64,000 nucleotides of DNA. Origin: Lachnospiraceae bacterium (GTDB lineage Bacteria; Bacillota; Clostridia; Lachnospirales; Lachnospiraceae). The notes under the pieces are model-generated. The model saw nothing but the letters and a program-made list of their open reading frames with translations. It made no database searches and was not told where the DNA came from. Below, one piece after another: positions 51,096-60,179 of the stretch. How positions within the stretch are numbered: position 1 is the first letter of the stretch; every line of letters begins with the position of its first letter. The stretch is taken from the NCBI GenBank assembly GCA_910574865.1, contig CAJTDN010000002.1, positions 62,001-126,000 of the forward strand, given 5' to 3'. Made by a program: the position numbers and the translations under genes.

Positions 51096-53747
51096 TTATT
51101 CCAAACCATGTGTGAATTTCATCTCCACATGAATACACTGATTAGCACACCAAACAATTTCCGATAGCCCTTTTGTATTCAATTGTATAGTATTAATCGC
51201 CTTTTCAAATACTTTCCCTTGTCCCTCAAATTTTTCGTGCTGCTCAAAAAGATTCTTCCAGTTCTCAGGTTCTAAGTAATCCGGTATAAAGTGTTCGTTC
51301 ACATAGTCCTGTACCAATTCTTCGATTTTCCATAACGTGGCATAATTCTCTATGTTCATTCCGTATTGCCGCCCGTATTTCAAACAAACACCTACAATCA
51401 AAAGGACTTCTTGTAGACATAATTGAAATGTTTTCGTATCCATTATTCCTTCCAAAGCCTCATTACGCTCAAGCACATAACCGTTTTCACTAAACGCATA
51501 ATCTGCAAGATAATTTAACAAACTGTCGCATTGATTACACAATTCAACAGCAGCATCCTCCAATGTCATCTGATGTCTATCAAAAAAATTTAATCGGGAG
51601 AATAAATCGTTTAGTGCATAGCCTAGCTTATATTCTTGCCCCGATAAAATAACAACTCTGTTCGTATGCAACGGCCTACTTAGTGTATTCAATGATGGAA
51701 TTAGTTTAAGCGGGAACATAATGGATTTACAACAAATATTTTCTAAACCAAACACAGATGTGATTTCATCATCCAACCGTACCACATTATCGTTGTCCTG
51801 CAAAAACAGCATCATATCGCCATACTGTATATCCAAATTGACCAACTGCTTTTTATTCAGGACTTTAGCCTTAAGCGCATCTGACCCGAAATGATAAACA
51901 CACCTTACGCTACCTAAATCTTCCATAAGTGACTTAATTCCGCTCTGTAAAGGATTGTCACTAATATCCAATTCTTCCAAACACATGCATGAAATAAAAT
52001 CTAAATTCAATATTTCATTGTTCGATATAATCAATTTCTGCAAGGAATCTGGCCACTGAATCCTCAATGCATAAGATGTAAGGCCACAGTTTGAAAGGTT
52101 TAAATACCGTAAATTCACACAATGCTCTACCTCTTTGACACTCTCTAACGGATTACCCACCGAAACAAAGCGTTGTAATAATGGAAAATTTTTTAGAAAT
52201 TCCAATCTCCTAATTCCCGTATGGGAAAGATTCAACGCATATATCGGAAAATCACGAAACCACTCTAATTCTCGGACAGATTCTATTTTCCATTCAGATA
52301 AATTCAGATATTTATTCTGCAACAGCCGTCTTAATTGTATATTATTGATTTTCCATGACCCGAGCATAAAGGACGAATAATAACATCCCTGAATGAATTT
52401 CTGAAATTCAGGATGTCGCAAATCTTCCGAATGCAAAACATGAATCTGTATTATTCTCCCCGCCTCCTCGGGTCGAAGCTCTGAAAGCAGTTTTTTACCA
52501 CTTTTTAACAAAATCACCTCAGCCTGCGGGAAATCAAGGACAAACGTTCTATTATAATGACATTCTTCATAAAATGATTTTAAACTTCTATTCATAAATT
52601 TCTTTTCGTTCATCCCTTTTCTGCACATTTCTTTATAATGCAGACGAACATAATTAAACTCAAAGAATGATCGATGAATACAATAATAGCCATGTTTTGA
52701 ATCATATCTAAGCAATGCACGTGACCCCAAATCCGGAATGTCAATCCCTAATTGCGGGCTTAAGATTTCTTTTGGATGAAAGTAAACCGTAGTATGCCCA
52801 GCAAACAAATCAAAAAAATAGCGTTCCGTCAATTGATTAAAGAATTTACCCCAATCAATTTTATCAATTGGATTAGAAGACGAAACGGACTTGTCCTTTT
52901 CTCGCTGCATCCATCCTTCTACAATTTCTTCATAAACATTATAGGAATTGCTATAATTAATGCCCTCTGGAAGTATTTCCAGAAAATGTAAAAATACTGG
53001 CCTACTTAAAATTTCCCTCGAGGAATGCACCAAACGAATACACTTTTCTATCTTATCTTTTTTTAATTTTAGATTCCGTTTTAGATATTCCTCTATCTGT
53101 TGATCCGCTAACCCCGTCAACGTCACCTTTACGACTTTCTTCATATCGCATTCGGCCAACTGATAGCAAACCCAGTCCACATGCTCTTTATTTGCATTAT
53201 AATAATTGCTTCTTGCGAAAATCACTACTCTGGCATACTTGCTTAACACCTTATGCAAATTGTAATACAAGTCTTTTATTTCTTGTTGGTCATGTGGTTT
53301 TAAAAATTGATGGTATTCATCAAGACCATCCAAAAATAGTATTGTCTTATCTGCATCTGGACAATCTTCCAATTCATTAAAATTTTCCAGCATAGCAGCA
53401 TTGACACGTTTTATATAATGTCTCCTCAGCACACTTCGAAAAATGAGACGGTGATGGGTTTTAATACATAAAAATGATTTTCCGACTCCGCTTTCTCCCA
53501 ACACAAGCACCGTGCGAACCCGATGTTTTTTCAAAAGCAGTTTTGCCAGCAACTTATCTATTTTCCCTTTCTTCTTATTCCATCCCTCGATAGTATATTG
53601 TGGAGGAATATAATTTTTAATTTTCCATGGAAAAGTATTGCTCCATAACTTATCAAAAATTGACTCCAACAATTTAAATAAGGCAAAGCACGCGCTTATT
53701 ATGGCAATTACATTTACCATATTCTCTAAGTATTCTCCATATTGCAT
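51096..53747 (-). CDS. Membrane-anchored NACHT NTPase with leucine-rich repeats (NLR-like)
   Basis: The start is the ATG at 53745-53747 after AAGGGAG. The 883-residue protein has one N-terminal membrane helix (about 11-29), then a NACHT module: Walker A GESGVGKS (84-91), Walker B ILFLDGLDEY (136-145), sensor RVVIFARSNYY, and the winged-helix hallmark IHRSFFEFNYVR (about 357-368). Residues about 479-600 are irregular leucine-rich repeats (LNLSHTGIRRLEFL, LRYLNLSNCGLTS, LEELDISDNPL). A C-terminal helical domain of about 260 residues is unrecognised. Bacterial NACHT proteins with sensor repeats (bNACHT, Avs-type) defend against phage. This one has no recognisable N-terminal effector apart from the membrane helix. 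The gene is much more AT-rich than the core, which suggests transfer. Confidence 0.9.
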   Translation of the reverse strand: MQYGEYLENMVNVIAIISACFALFKLLESIFDKLWSNTFPWKIKNYIPPQYTIEGWNKKKGKIDKLLAKLLLKKHRVRTVLVLGESGVGKSFLCIKTHHRLIFRSVLRRHYIKRVNAAMLENFNELEDCPDADKTILFLDGLDEYHQFLKPHDQQEIKDLYYNLHKVLSKYARVVIFARSNYYNANKEHVDWVCYQLAECDMKKVVKVTLTGLADQQIEEYLKRNLKLKKDKIEKCIRLVHSSREILSRPVFLHFLEILPEGINYSNSYNVYEEIVEGWMQREKDKSVSSSNPIDKIDWGKFFNQLTERYFFDLFAGHTTVYFHPKEILSPQLGIDIPDLGSRALLRYDSKHGYYCIHRSFFEFNYVRLHYKEMCRKGMNEKKFMNRSLKSFYEECHYNRTFVLDFPQAEVILLKSGKKLLSELRPEEAGRIIQIHVLHSEDLRHPEFQKFIQGCYYSSFMLGSWKINNIQLRRLLQNKYLNLSEWKIESVRELEWFRDFPIYALNLSHTGIRRLEFLKNFPLLQRFVSVGNPLESVKEVEHCVNLRYLNLSNCGLTSYALRIQWPDSLQKLIISNNEILNLDFISCMCLEELDISDNPLQSGIKSLMEDLGSVRCVYHFGSDALKAKVLNKKQLVNLDIQYGDMMLFLQDNDNVVRLDDEITSVFGLENICCKSIMFPLKLIPSLNTLSRPLHTNRVVILSGQEYKLGYALNDLFSRLNFFDRHQMTLEDAAVELCNQCDSLLNYLADYAFSENGYVLERNEALEGIMDTKTFQLCLQEVLLIVGVCLKYGRQYGMNIENYATLWKIEELVQDYVNEHFIPDYLEPENWKNLFEQHEKFEGQGKVFEKAINTIQLNTKGLSEIVWCANQCIHVEMKFTHGLE

Positions 53748-54176
53748 AGTAGTCTTCTCCCTTCCTATTATGGTCATGCCCTAAATGTAAGTTTTTAGGG
53801 CTTGACGTGTTCTTATACCTCTTAAACGAGAGCCAATGGTGATGAATACATCGTATCTGGTACTGAATAGCTGATAAATCAGGTGAACATGAGGGAATAG
53901 AGCATCCGTCGTTTGTGCTCTATAAAGATTATTTTTTCCTCCAATCAACTATGGTGGTGAACATCCCGTATCTATAGGGATTGTGTTCCAACTCCCTTCG
54001 TCCCACCTCAATGTCCTGCCTTCGGCCATGTTCCTACCACTGCCAAACGGATTCCAGTCTTTCACTGGCTAGAAACATACGCCATAGTCGCATCGATGTG
54101 CAGAAGGCGGCACAGTCGCCCTCCGTACACCGACAACTCGTTTTTAAAAATGCCTTTTAGCTTCACTTTCGTTCCA
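53748..54176. other. Leader of the NACHT gene and unrecognised non-coding DNA
   Basis: Next to the NACHT gene lies a 7-bp stem GCCCTAA / TTAGGGC with a 10-nt loop (53778-53801). Further on TAGAGCA / TGCTCTA (about 53898-53923) is followed by a T-rich stretch on the plus strand, and CCCTATAGATACGGG-type symmetry occurs near 53970. At 54114-54134 GTCGCCCTCCGTACACCGAC matches the tail of the palindromic elements (partial copy D). Short open pieces on both strands match nothing I recognise; it may be an old mobile-element remnant. Confidence 0.4.
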
Positions 54177-56501
54177 TTAATATGATATTCCTATGCCCTT
54201 TTTCCTCTTCGCTATGAATACCAGAATCCCAGCACCTGAACACAAGAACAATAGACACATCACATACAACGGTGTCGCGTCCCCGGTTTTGGGTGTACCG
54301 TTCGCGCTATTTCGATTCACATTCCCCGTATTACCATTCTGGTTCGTATTCCCCGCATTGTCCGTATCCCTATCCAGTATCGTCAATACCGTGTCAATCG
54401 AACCATAGGTATAATTCAACGTCACCACATGGTCGCCAACGGAAAGCTTGTCCAGATAGGACGATAAAAATGTCAGGACAGTGGAACCTTCCGATGCGGT
54501 ATAACAAGACGCGTCGACAATCTGCCCGTCCACGGCGACACTGACAAAATCTTTTAATTCGCCGGTACATTTGATAACCGCGTTGCCGCCGCTGCCGATA
54601 AGGTAAACCTTGTCCGTCACATCCAAAACAATCTCCAATCCGGAATCTTCCGCCACGAAAAGAAATCCATTCTCCTGTGCATACCTTTGCGCGGCAGAGC
54701 CAGTCTGGCCGTAAATCGTAAAGTCAGGTATCTTTTCAACACTTCTATAGCCAAGATTATCCACCCACACACTAGTCCCTTTTAGGGAGCTAAAATACCC
54801 CAAAGCCATCTGTCCAATCTCAGTCACGCTCACAGGAATCCGCACGGATGACATCGGTCCTGCATCGTAAAAGGCGAACCGCCCTATGTTCGTGACCCCT
54901 TTCGGAATCTCGATTTCTTTCAGATTTTTACATTCATAGAACGCGAACCCGGCAATTCCCTTTGTTCCGTCCTGAAGCTTTACGGATGTTTCTGCCGGCA
55001 TGTCACCCTTGTAGTGATATGCCACTTTGCCCGCATACACCATTCCATCCGCTTGTCCGGCATACCATGAAGTTCCGTCCAACGCCCACCCGTCAATCTT
55101 CGTCAACGAGTCAGGAAATATAATATCTGCCAACGCTTCGCAATTTCTAAATGCTGCATACTCCATCCTTGTCACGTTCTGCGGGATGACAACCTTGCTC
55201 AATTCTCGATTCCCGGCAAATTCTTGGTCGTATATCACCTCTACCCGTTCTCCGATTGTCACGGTTGTAAGCGCACAGTTTGCAAACACTTCAGCTCCCA
55301 TAACTGTCACACCGTTTCCGATTGTCGCGGAAGCCAATTTTTGACATTCGTAAAACGCCGCATACCCAACCTCCTCGACCGAATCTGGTATTTCGATTGC
55401 CACAAGTCCAGAATATGAAAACGCGTGCTCTCCAATCTTCTTAAGAGCCTTCGACAGTTCTGCTGTTTCCAACTCACCGCAATAACAAAAGGCCTTTTCT
55501 TCGATTTCCTCAACCGAATCCGGCAGCTTGATTGTTTCAAGCCCGGAAAAACTAAATGCATAAATTCCGATACTCTTCAAGCCATTTGGCAACGTAATCC
55601 GGCTAAGATTGTTACAACTCCAAAACGTGCCTTCTTCAATGCGTGTAAGATTGCTCTCCGATATCTCGATTGACCTTAATCCCGAACTTAAAAACGCATA
55701 CTCACCCAAAGATTTCAACTGTGTCCCGAACACCACGCTGTCCAAATCGCTACACGCATGAAAAGCCTCCATCCCTACCGTTTCCACCGAAGGAGCAACA
55801 AACTTTGTCAGCCCGCTCGCCCAAAACGCTTGTCTCCCTATCGTCTTCAGATTATTTCCCGACAGTTCCACATTTTTCAAATTAGTACAATTACCGAACG
55901 AAAAATACTGTATAGACGTAACGGTTGCCGGAAGCGTCACCTTCGCTATCGTGTCATTCCCCGCAAATGCCGATTCCCCAATGCTGCTGACGTTTTTTCC
56001 GCCCAACATTTCGGGGACGGAGACTTCGGTTTCTGTCCCATTATATTTCGAGACAACGACTGTATCATCCGCAAGCGCTTCATACTCATAGGCACCCTCG
56101 CTTGCCGTTGCCACCCTTACGACACTCTGCAAGTTATCCACTGCATCCAATTCCGTTTCCACAGACGTGGCGGTCGGTTCCCCCGCTACTTCCTCCGCAG
56201 GAGTTTCCGCATCTGGTTCTGTAGACGTGGCAATCGGTTCTCCCGCAGCTTCCTCCGCAGATGTCGCGCTCTCTTTTCCCGCAGATATCACGACCGGCAA
56301 CACCCCTGATGTCACGTCCGATTCCTCCACGGATGTCGCGGTCTGCATCTCGTCAGACACCATGTTTCCTCCCGTCTGCACCTCTGCCGCAGATTCTGCC
56401 TCTGTCGCATATGCCACCACGCCACAAGAGAGCACGGCGACAAAGCACACCGTTGCCGCCAAAAACAAGGCGACCACCTGCTTTTCAAATTTTGTAATCA
56501 T
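54177..56501 (-). CDS. Sortase-anchored BspA-type leucine-rich surface protein
   Basis: The start is the ATG at 56499-56501 after AAAGGAGAAA. The 774-residue protein has a signal peptide (hydrophobic core VVALFLAATVCFVAVLSCGV, cleavage after YA), a low-complexity Thr/Ser/Glu region with repeats of EEVAGEPTATS (to about residue 125), some fifteen LRR_5 units (e.g. IGESAFAGNDTIAKVTLPAT), a C-terminal Ig-like part and a sorting signal TPKTGD followed by a membrane helix and a KRKKG tail. Such proteins mediate adhesion. Sortase is not in the window. Confidence 0.93.
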   Translation of the reverse strand: MITKFEKQVVALFLAATVCFVAVLSCGVVAYATEAESAAEVQTGGNMVSDEMQTATSVEESDVTSGVLPVVISAGKESATSAEEAAGEPIATSTEPDAETPAEEVAGEPTATSVETELDAVDNLQSVVRVATASEGAYEYEALADDTVVVSKYNGTETEVSVPEMLGGKNVSSIGESAFAGNDTIAKVTLPATVTSIQYFSFGNCTNLKNVELSGNNLKTIGRQAFWASGLTKFVAPSVETVGMEAFHACSDLDSVVFGTQLKSLGEYAFLSSGLRSIEISESNLTRIEEGTFWSCNNLSRITLPNGLKSIGIYAFSFSGLETIKLPDSVEEIEEKAFCYCGELETAELSKALKKIGEHAFSYSGLVAIEIPDSVEEVGYAAFYECQKLASATIGNGVTVMGAEVFANCALTTVTIGERVEVIYDQEFAGNRELSKVVIPQNVTRMEYAAFRNCEALADIIFPDSLTKIDGWALDGTSWYAGQADGMVYAGKVAYHYKGDMPAETSVKLQDGTKGIAGFAFYECKNLKEIEIPKGVTNIGRFAFYDAGPMSSVRIPVSVTEIGQMALGYFSSLKGTSVWVDNLGYRSVEKIPDFTIYGQTGSAAQRYAQENGFLFVAEDSGLEIVLDVTDKVYLIGSGGNAVIKCTGELKDFVSVAVDGQIVDASCYTASEGSTVLTFLSSYLDKLSVGDHVVTLNYTYGSIDTVLTILDRDTDNAGNTNQNGNTGNVNRNSANGTPKTGDATPLYVMCLLFLCSGAGILVFIAKRKKGIGISY

Positions 56502-56567
56502 GTCTTTCTGTTTCTCCTTTCCATGACGGTGGCAAAACCGCCCTTTCCTTTTCGCCACTTTTACCCA

Positions 56568-56592
56568 TGGTGATGTTGCGTCAACAAACATC
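56568..56592. promoter_or_regulatory. Palindrome upstream of the surface protein gene
   Basis: GATGTTG-CGT-CAACAAACATC pairs except for one extra A, forming a hairpin 65-90 bp before the start codon, in the 5' leader or promoter region. It may be an operator. Confidence 0.35.
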
Positions 56593-56735
56593 CACCTTTT
56601 ATTAAACCTGCTTCGCCTATCGTAAAAGTGTCACAAGCGAAACTCTTTCCTGATATGATGCTCCCTTTTCATTCCCACCTCCTTTCACAGAAATAATTCC
56701 AGCACAAGCTCGTTGCATCCGGAAATAAACAACTT

Positions 56736-56860
56736 TAGCGTCGGTATACGGAAGGCAACACGGTCGATGAAGGTCATATTTCCCCCCTTTCGTCGTTACT
56801 TTCACTCCGCGTACGTCCTTGTATGCGTCGCTCAAGTGCCTTGAAAGGGGGGAAATATGC
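56736..56860 (-). repeat. Palindromic element, copy B (different outer stem)
   Basis: On the minus strand the outer stem is CATATTTCCCCCCTTTC (56843-56859) with a perfect complement at 56775-56791, unlike that of copies A and C. The apical hairpin GCATAC-AAGGAC-GTACGC and the tail TTGCCTTCCGTATACCGACG match A and C closely. It lies head to head with copy C, 19 bp apart. Confidence 0.88.
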
Positions 56861-56879
56861 CTCTTCACGACTCTGCAAC

Positions 56880-57014
56880 CTCACCCATAGGGATTTCAAG
56901 GGTTTTCAAGGAAGATGAATGAGGCGTACAAGGACGTACGCCGATTGAAGATGACGCTGAAAACCCTTGAAATCACATGGGTTGAGGCGTGTTGCCCTCC
57001 GTACACCGACGCTA
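56880..57014 (+). repeat. Palindromic element, copy C
   Basis: Outer stem GATTTCAAGGGTTTTCA (56892-56908) with its complement at 56958-56974, apical hairpin GGCGTAC-AAGGAC-GTACGCC (56923-56942) and tail TTGCCCTCCGTACACCGACG. It differs from copy A at about five of 135 positions. The tail ends 4 bp before the stop codon of the PBP gene. Confidence 0.9.
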
Positions 57015-57017
57015 CCG

Positions 57018-58430
57018 TTACCTGCAGTCACATTCTTCCAGCATGTTTTGTTTTTTGTAATACCCCGCCTTTTGTTCCTTGCAAAACTCATTTGCCAGCA
57101 GCCCTGTTTTTTCACAATACGCCACCTCCACCACGTTCTCCGATTTCTGATATTCAAGTCCTTCATGGTGTTCCACCCGCGCCATGATTTCCCTAAATAC
57201 CGCCGGCGACTCGTTTTTCATTCCCGCCCCTGGCAGCCCGTACCACACCGCGCAGACATATTCCGGGGTCATCCCCACGAACCAGTTGTCCCTCGACTCA
57301 TCGCTGGTTCCCGTCTTCCCGCAGATGTCCAGCCCCTCGATAAAGGCCGCCTCTCCCGTCCCGTCTTTTTCCACGACCGTCTTTAACATCCGATTCATGA
57401 CAAAGGCCGTTTCCGGCGAAAAGACCTGCGTAGCCTTAAACTCCTCCTGATAACATTCCTTCCCGTCACCAGTTTGGATGGCGGTGACCGCGTGCATCGG
57501 CGTGTAAACGCCCCCATTCGCAAACGGCTGATACGCTCCCAGCAAATCCCGCATGGTGATTCCCGCTGCCAGATAACCCAGCGCGATATGCGAAAGCACA
57601 TCGTCTTCTTTCCCGTCGAAAACCGCCCGCTCCTCCACCTCCGTTTTCAACCCGAATTTTTCTCGGAGGAAACGGCAGGAATTTCCCACGCCATAGTCCT
57701 TTAACACCTTCACCGCAATCGCGTTATTCGACTTTTTCAACGCCTCCTGGACGGTCCACATCTTGTCGGTATAGCTCCCCGTGTTTACGGGCCAGACCTC
57801 TTCCTCCCCGTCAGCATTCACAGTCCGCCAATAGGGGCTGTCCAGATACAAGTCCGACCAGCAAATGATGTCGTCCTCTATCGCCGGCCCATAGACGCTT
57901 AGGGACTTGATGGTCGAACCGGCATACGTCGGGTAGGTGACGTAATTGCGCGACGAATCTTCCGCCGAATGGCTATAACAAGCCAGGACATGGCCTTTCG
58001 TGTCGCCGACCGCCGCGGCTCTCTCAGTTGCCAAAACGCCCGAAGGCATCCGCCCCTCCCCGCACACGTCCAGCAATCCCTCCATCACGTCCGAACGAAA
58101 TGCCGTCTGAATCGTCATCTCTTCTTCCACGAGCATCCGAAACGCCTCTTCCTCCCTTATGCCTTTCCGCTCGCACAAAATTTCCGCCGCCTCCCGGCAA
58201 GCGAGGTCGATATACGCCTCATATCCGTCCGCACAGTCATAACGAACAGTCCGATTGCCATCCATCTGGTTGTCATCGGTTTGACTGCCATACATAAGCC
58301 TCGCGATTTCATTTCCCCCGGCATCCGTGACGATACCATTTTTCTCCTCGCTTAAAATGTGCCCGGCAAGGGCAAGCAGCACGCAGGCCGCTGCCACTCC
58401 CGCCATCCCCGCAACTCTCTTTCTGTTCAT
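57018..58430 (-). CDS. Penicillin-binding protein, transpeptidase domain only
   Basis: The 470-residue protein has one N-terminal membrane segment (about residues 8-26) and the transpeptidase motifs S172-TIK, S234-NN and K372-TG. There is no glycosyltransferase domain and no PASTA domain. The region before the catalytic domain is short. It should cross-link peptidoglycan or a related polymer outside the membrane. The start codon overlaps the stop of the O-antigen-ligase-like gene (ATGA), so the two are translationally coupled. Confidence 0.93.
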   Translation of the reverse strand: MNRKRVAGMAGVAAACVLLALAGHILSEEKNGIVTDAGGNEIARLMYGSQTDDNQMDGNRTVRYDCADGYEAYIDLACREAAEILCERKGIREEEAFRMLVEEEMTIQTAFRSDVMEGLLDVCGEGRMPSGVLATERAAAVGDTKGHVLACYSHSAEDSSRNYVTYPTYAGSTIKSLSVYGPAIEDDIICWSDLYLDSPYWRTVNADGEEEVWPVNTGSYTDKMWTVQEALKKSNNAIAVKVLKDYGVGNSCRFLREKFGLKTEVEERAVFDGKEDDVLSHIALGYLAAGITMRDLLGAYQPFANGGVYTPMHAVTAIQTGDGKECYQEEFKATQVFSPETAFVMNRMLKTVVEKDGTGEAAFIEGLDICGKTGTSDESRDNWFVGMTPEYVCAVWYGLPGAGMKNESPAVFREIMARVEHHEGLEYQKSENVVEVAYCEKTGLLANEFCKEQKAGYYKKQNMLEECDCR

Positions 58431-60109
58431 TCCATCTCCTCGATTAATCTCATGTTTTCTTCAGACAGTTCCACCTCCGGGCGGTCGTTAATCATCCACG
58501 CCAGGCGGCTTGTCCTTTCCTTTACTGCCTTAAGCATCCGGGGAATCTCCTTCGCCCGCTCCACGCAAAACCGCGCGCTCTCCTCGTCCCCCGCCTCGCG
58601 GTAGAGCTTCACGCTGTAAACCAAAGCAGCCAGGTAATCCAAGTATTCCTCATGCTGGTACGGTGCCAAACGGATTGCCGCCAGCTTGTTCCAGACAAAG
58701 CTTTCCACGTCCCCCCGCGCAAACGCGGCCCGCGCCTTGGCACTATAAGCGACCGCGACATGGCTGTTGCCCTCCAGAATCGAATCTGCCAGTTCTTCCA
58801 TCTCCCCCGCGTCCTCGGCCTGGCTTAGCAGCTCCATCTTCGCCAATGTATTCCCCCCGTAAACCTTCACCGCCGCTTCCGGCTTCCTATTGATATATAA
58901 AAATTCCGAAATCCCGACCACGCCGCACAAAACGGTGATGACGACCAACGCCACCACGACTGTTCCCTTCGTCAGCACGGATATTTTTACTTTTTTCACA
59001 TTCCGCACGTCCAAAAATAACAACAACACGAAACACATCGCCAAAAACTGAAAATCATAATCAAACAAGCTGTGCAAGAGCAAGACCAGCAAAACGACCC
59101 GGTTCCTTTCCGACATGTTCTTTGAAAAAATGGAACAGATAATGTCACCATACATCAGAATCGCTGGAACAATCCCGATGTCCAGCATAATCTGCAAAAA
59201 TTCATTGTGGACATTCACCACCGAATAGACCCCCGTCTGCATCTCCTGCTGCACAAAATAATACCCGTAATATCCCATCCCGGAAGGATGTGCCGCAATC
59301 ATCCCAATCGCGTCCCGGTCGTATAGAAGCCTTCCCCAGAACGTGCTCGCATTTCCCGCCAAGGCCAGTATCCGCTGGTAGATTTCGGCCCCGACCCCGC
59401 AGAAAGCCAGGACCACGACCGCGATTACAAAGATTCCCGCACAAAATATGGCGTATTTTCGCAACTCCCTTTTCAAAAGGAACACCAGAAAAAACATGGC
59501 TACGGCCAGAACCATCACCGTGCGGCTTCCGCTCAGGTAAATCCCGACCAACGCGGCAAACATGTGGGCGACGAGCATCCAGTCCACATGTTCCAGATGA
59601 ATCTGGTAAATTGCAATCACCATGCATACCAGCAAAAACGCGGCGTATGTATTCGGATACTGGAAAAAACCGGCCAGTCTCCCCGCCACGCTAACATAGG
59701 GAGAAAATGCCGGAAACTGCATCATCACAAAGGAAAACAAGGTCATCAGGCTTCCCAGAACCGGCAAAAACCGTATCAACCGCTCCCTCTCGTCCAACGC
59801 CTGGCATAGGAGAAAATAATACAAAAATACCGGCAGGAATTTGACTCCTCCCATCAAGGCCATGCCGGAATCGACCGCCCACAAGCAGACCACGAAATAC
59901 CCGCATGCCAACACGGCGACTGCCGCAAAGTTCCCGTCAAAAGACAGGGAAAAGCCGCCCGTGCGCACCAGAAAAACAACCACCGCCGCCATCAGGATGA
60001 CGGATGCCGCCGCTGACACATAACAAAAATAACCGCCTCCGGCCATGCCGGAACACACGAGCACCACCAACATGAAAAGATAAAAATAATTCCTTTGACT
60101 TTTCGCCAT
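58427..60109 (-). CDS. O-antigen ligase-like (Wzy/WaaL) membrane protein with C-terminal helical repeats
   Basis: The start is the ATG at 60107-60109 after GGAGGAT. The 560-residue protein has about eleven membrane helices and the Wzy_C region with conserved VHNEFLQIMLDIGIVPAILM, which contains the catalytic His-Asn of O-antigen ligases. The last 140 residues are soluble helical repeats of TPR style (VAYSAKARAAFARGDVESFV). In Gram-positives this family polymerises or attaches surface glycans. The pairing with a transpeptidase suggests a role in wall-linked polymer assembly. Confidence 0.9.
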   Translation of the reverse strand: MAKSQRNYFYLFMLVVLVCSGMAGGGYFCYVSAAASVILMAAVVVFLVRTGGFSLSFDGNFAAVAVLACGYFVVCLWAVDSGMALMGGVKFLPVFLYYFLLCQALDERERLIRFLPVLGSLMTLFSFVMMQFPAFSPYVSVAGRLAGFFQYPNTYAAFLLVCMVIAIYQIHLEHVDWMLVAHMFAALVGIYLSGSRTVMVLAVAMFFLVFLLKRELRKYAIFCAGIFVIAVVVLAFCGVGAEIYQRILALAGNASTFWGRLLYDRDAIGMIAAHPSGMGYYGYYFVQQEMQTGVYSVVNVHNEFLQIMLDIGIVPAILMYGDIICSIFSKNMSERNRVVLLVLLLHSLFDYDFQFLAMCFVLLLFLDVRNVKKVKISVLTKGTVVVALVVITVLCGVVGISEFLYINRKPEAAVKVYGGNTLAKMELLSQAEDAGEMEELADSILEGNSHVAVAYSAKARAAFARGDVESFVWNKLAAIRLAPYQHEEYLDYLAALVYSVKLYREAGDEESARFCVERAKEIPRMLKAVKERTSRLAWMINDRPEVELSEENMRLIEEME

Positions 60110-60179
60110 ACTGATCCTCCGCACCATTCCCTTACACATGGATGTGTGCCATTACGAAACCGTAAATAACTTTACACTC

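Noticed and set aside
56617-56868. Frame reading DAYKDVRGVKVTT and PYTDAKV within palindromic copy B, with similar words in copies A and C
   Set aside because: The shared words come from the conserved apical hairpin and tail; the outer arms are exact inverse complements and carry no protein conservation, so the frames are by-products.
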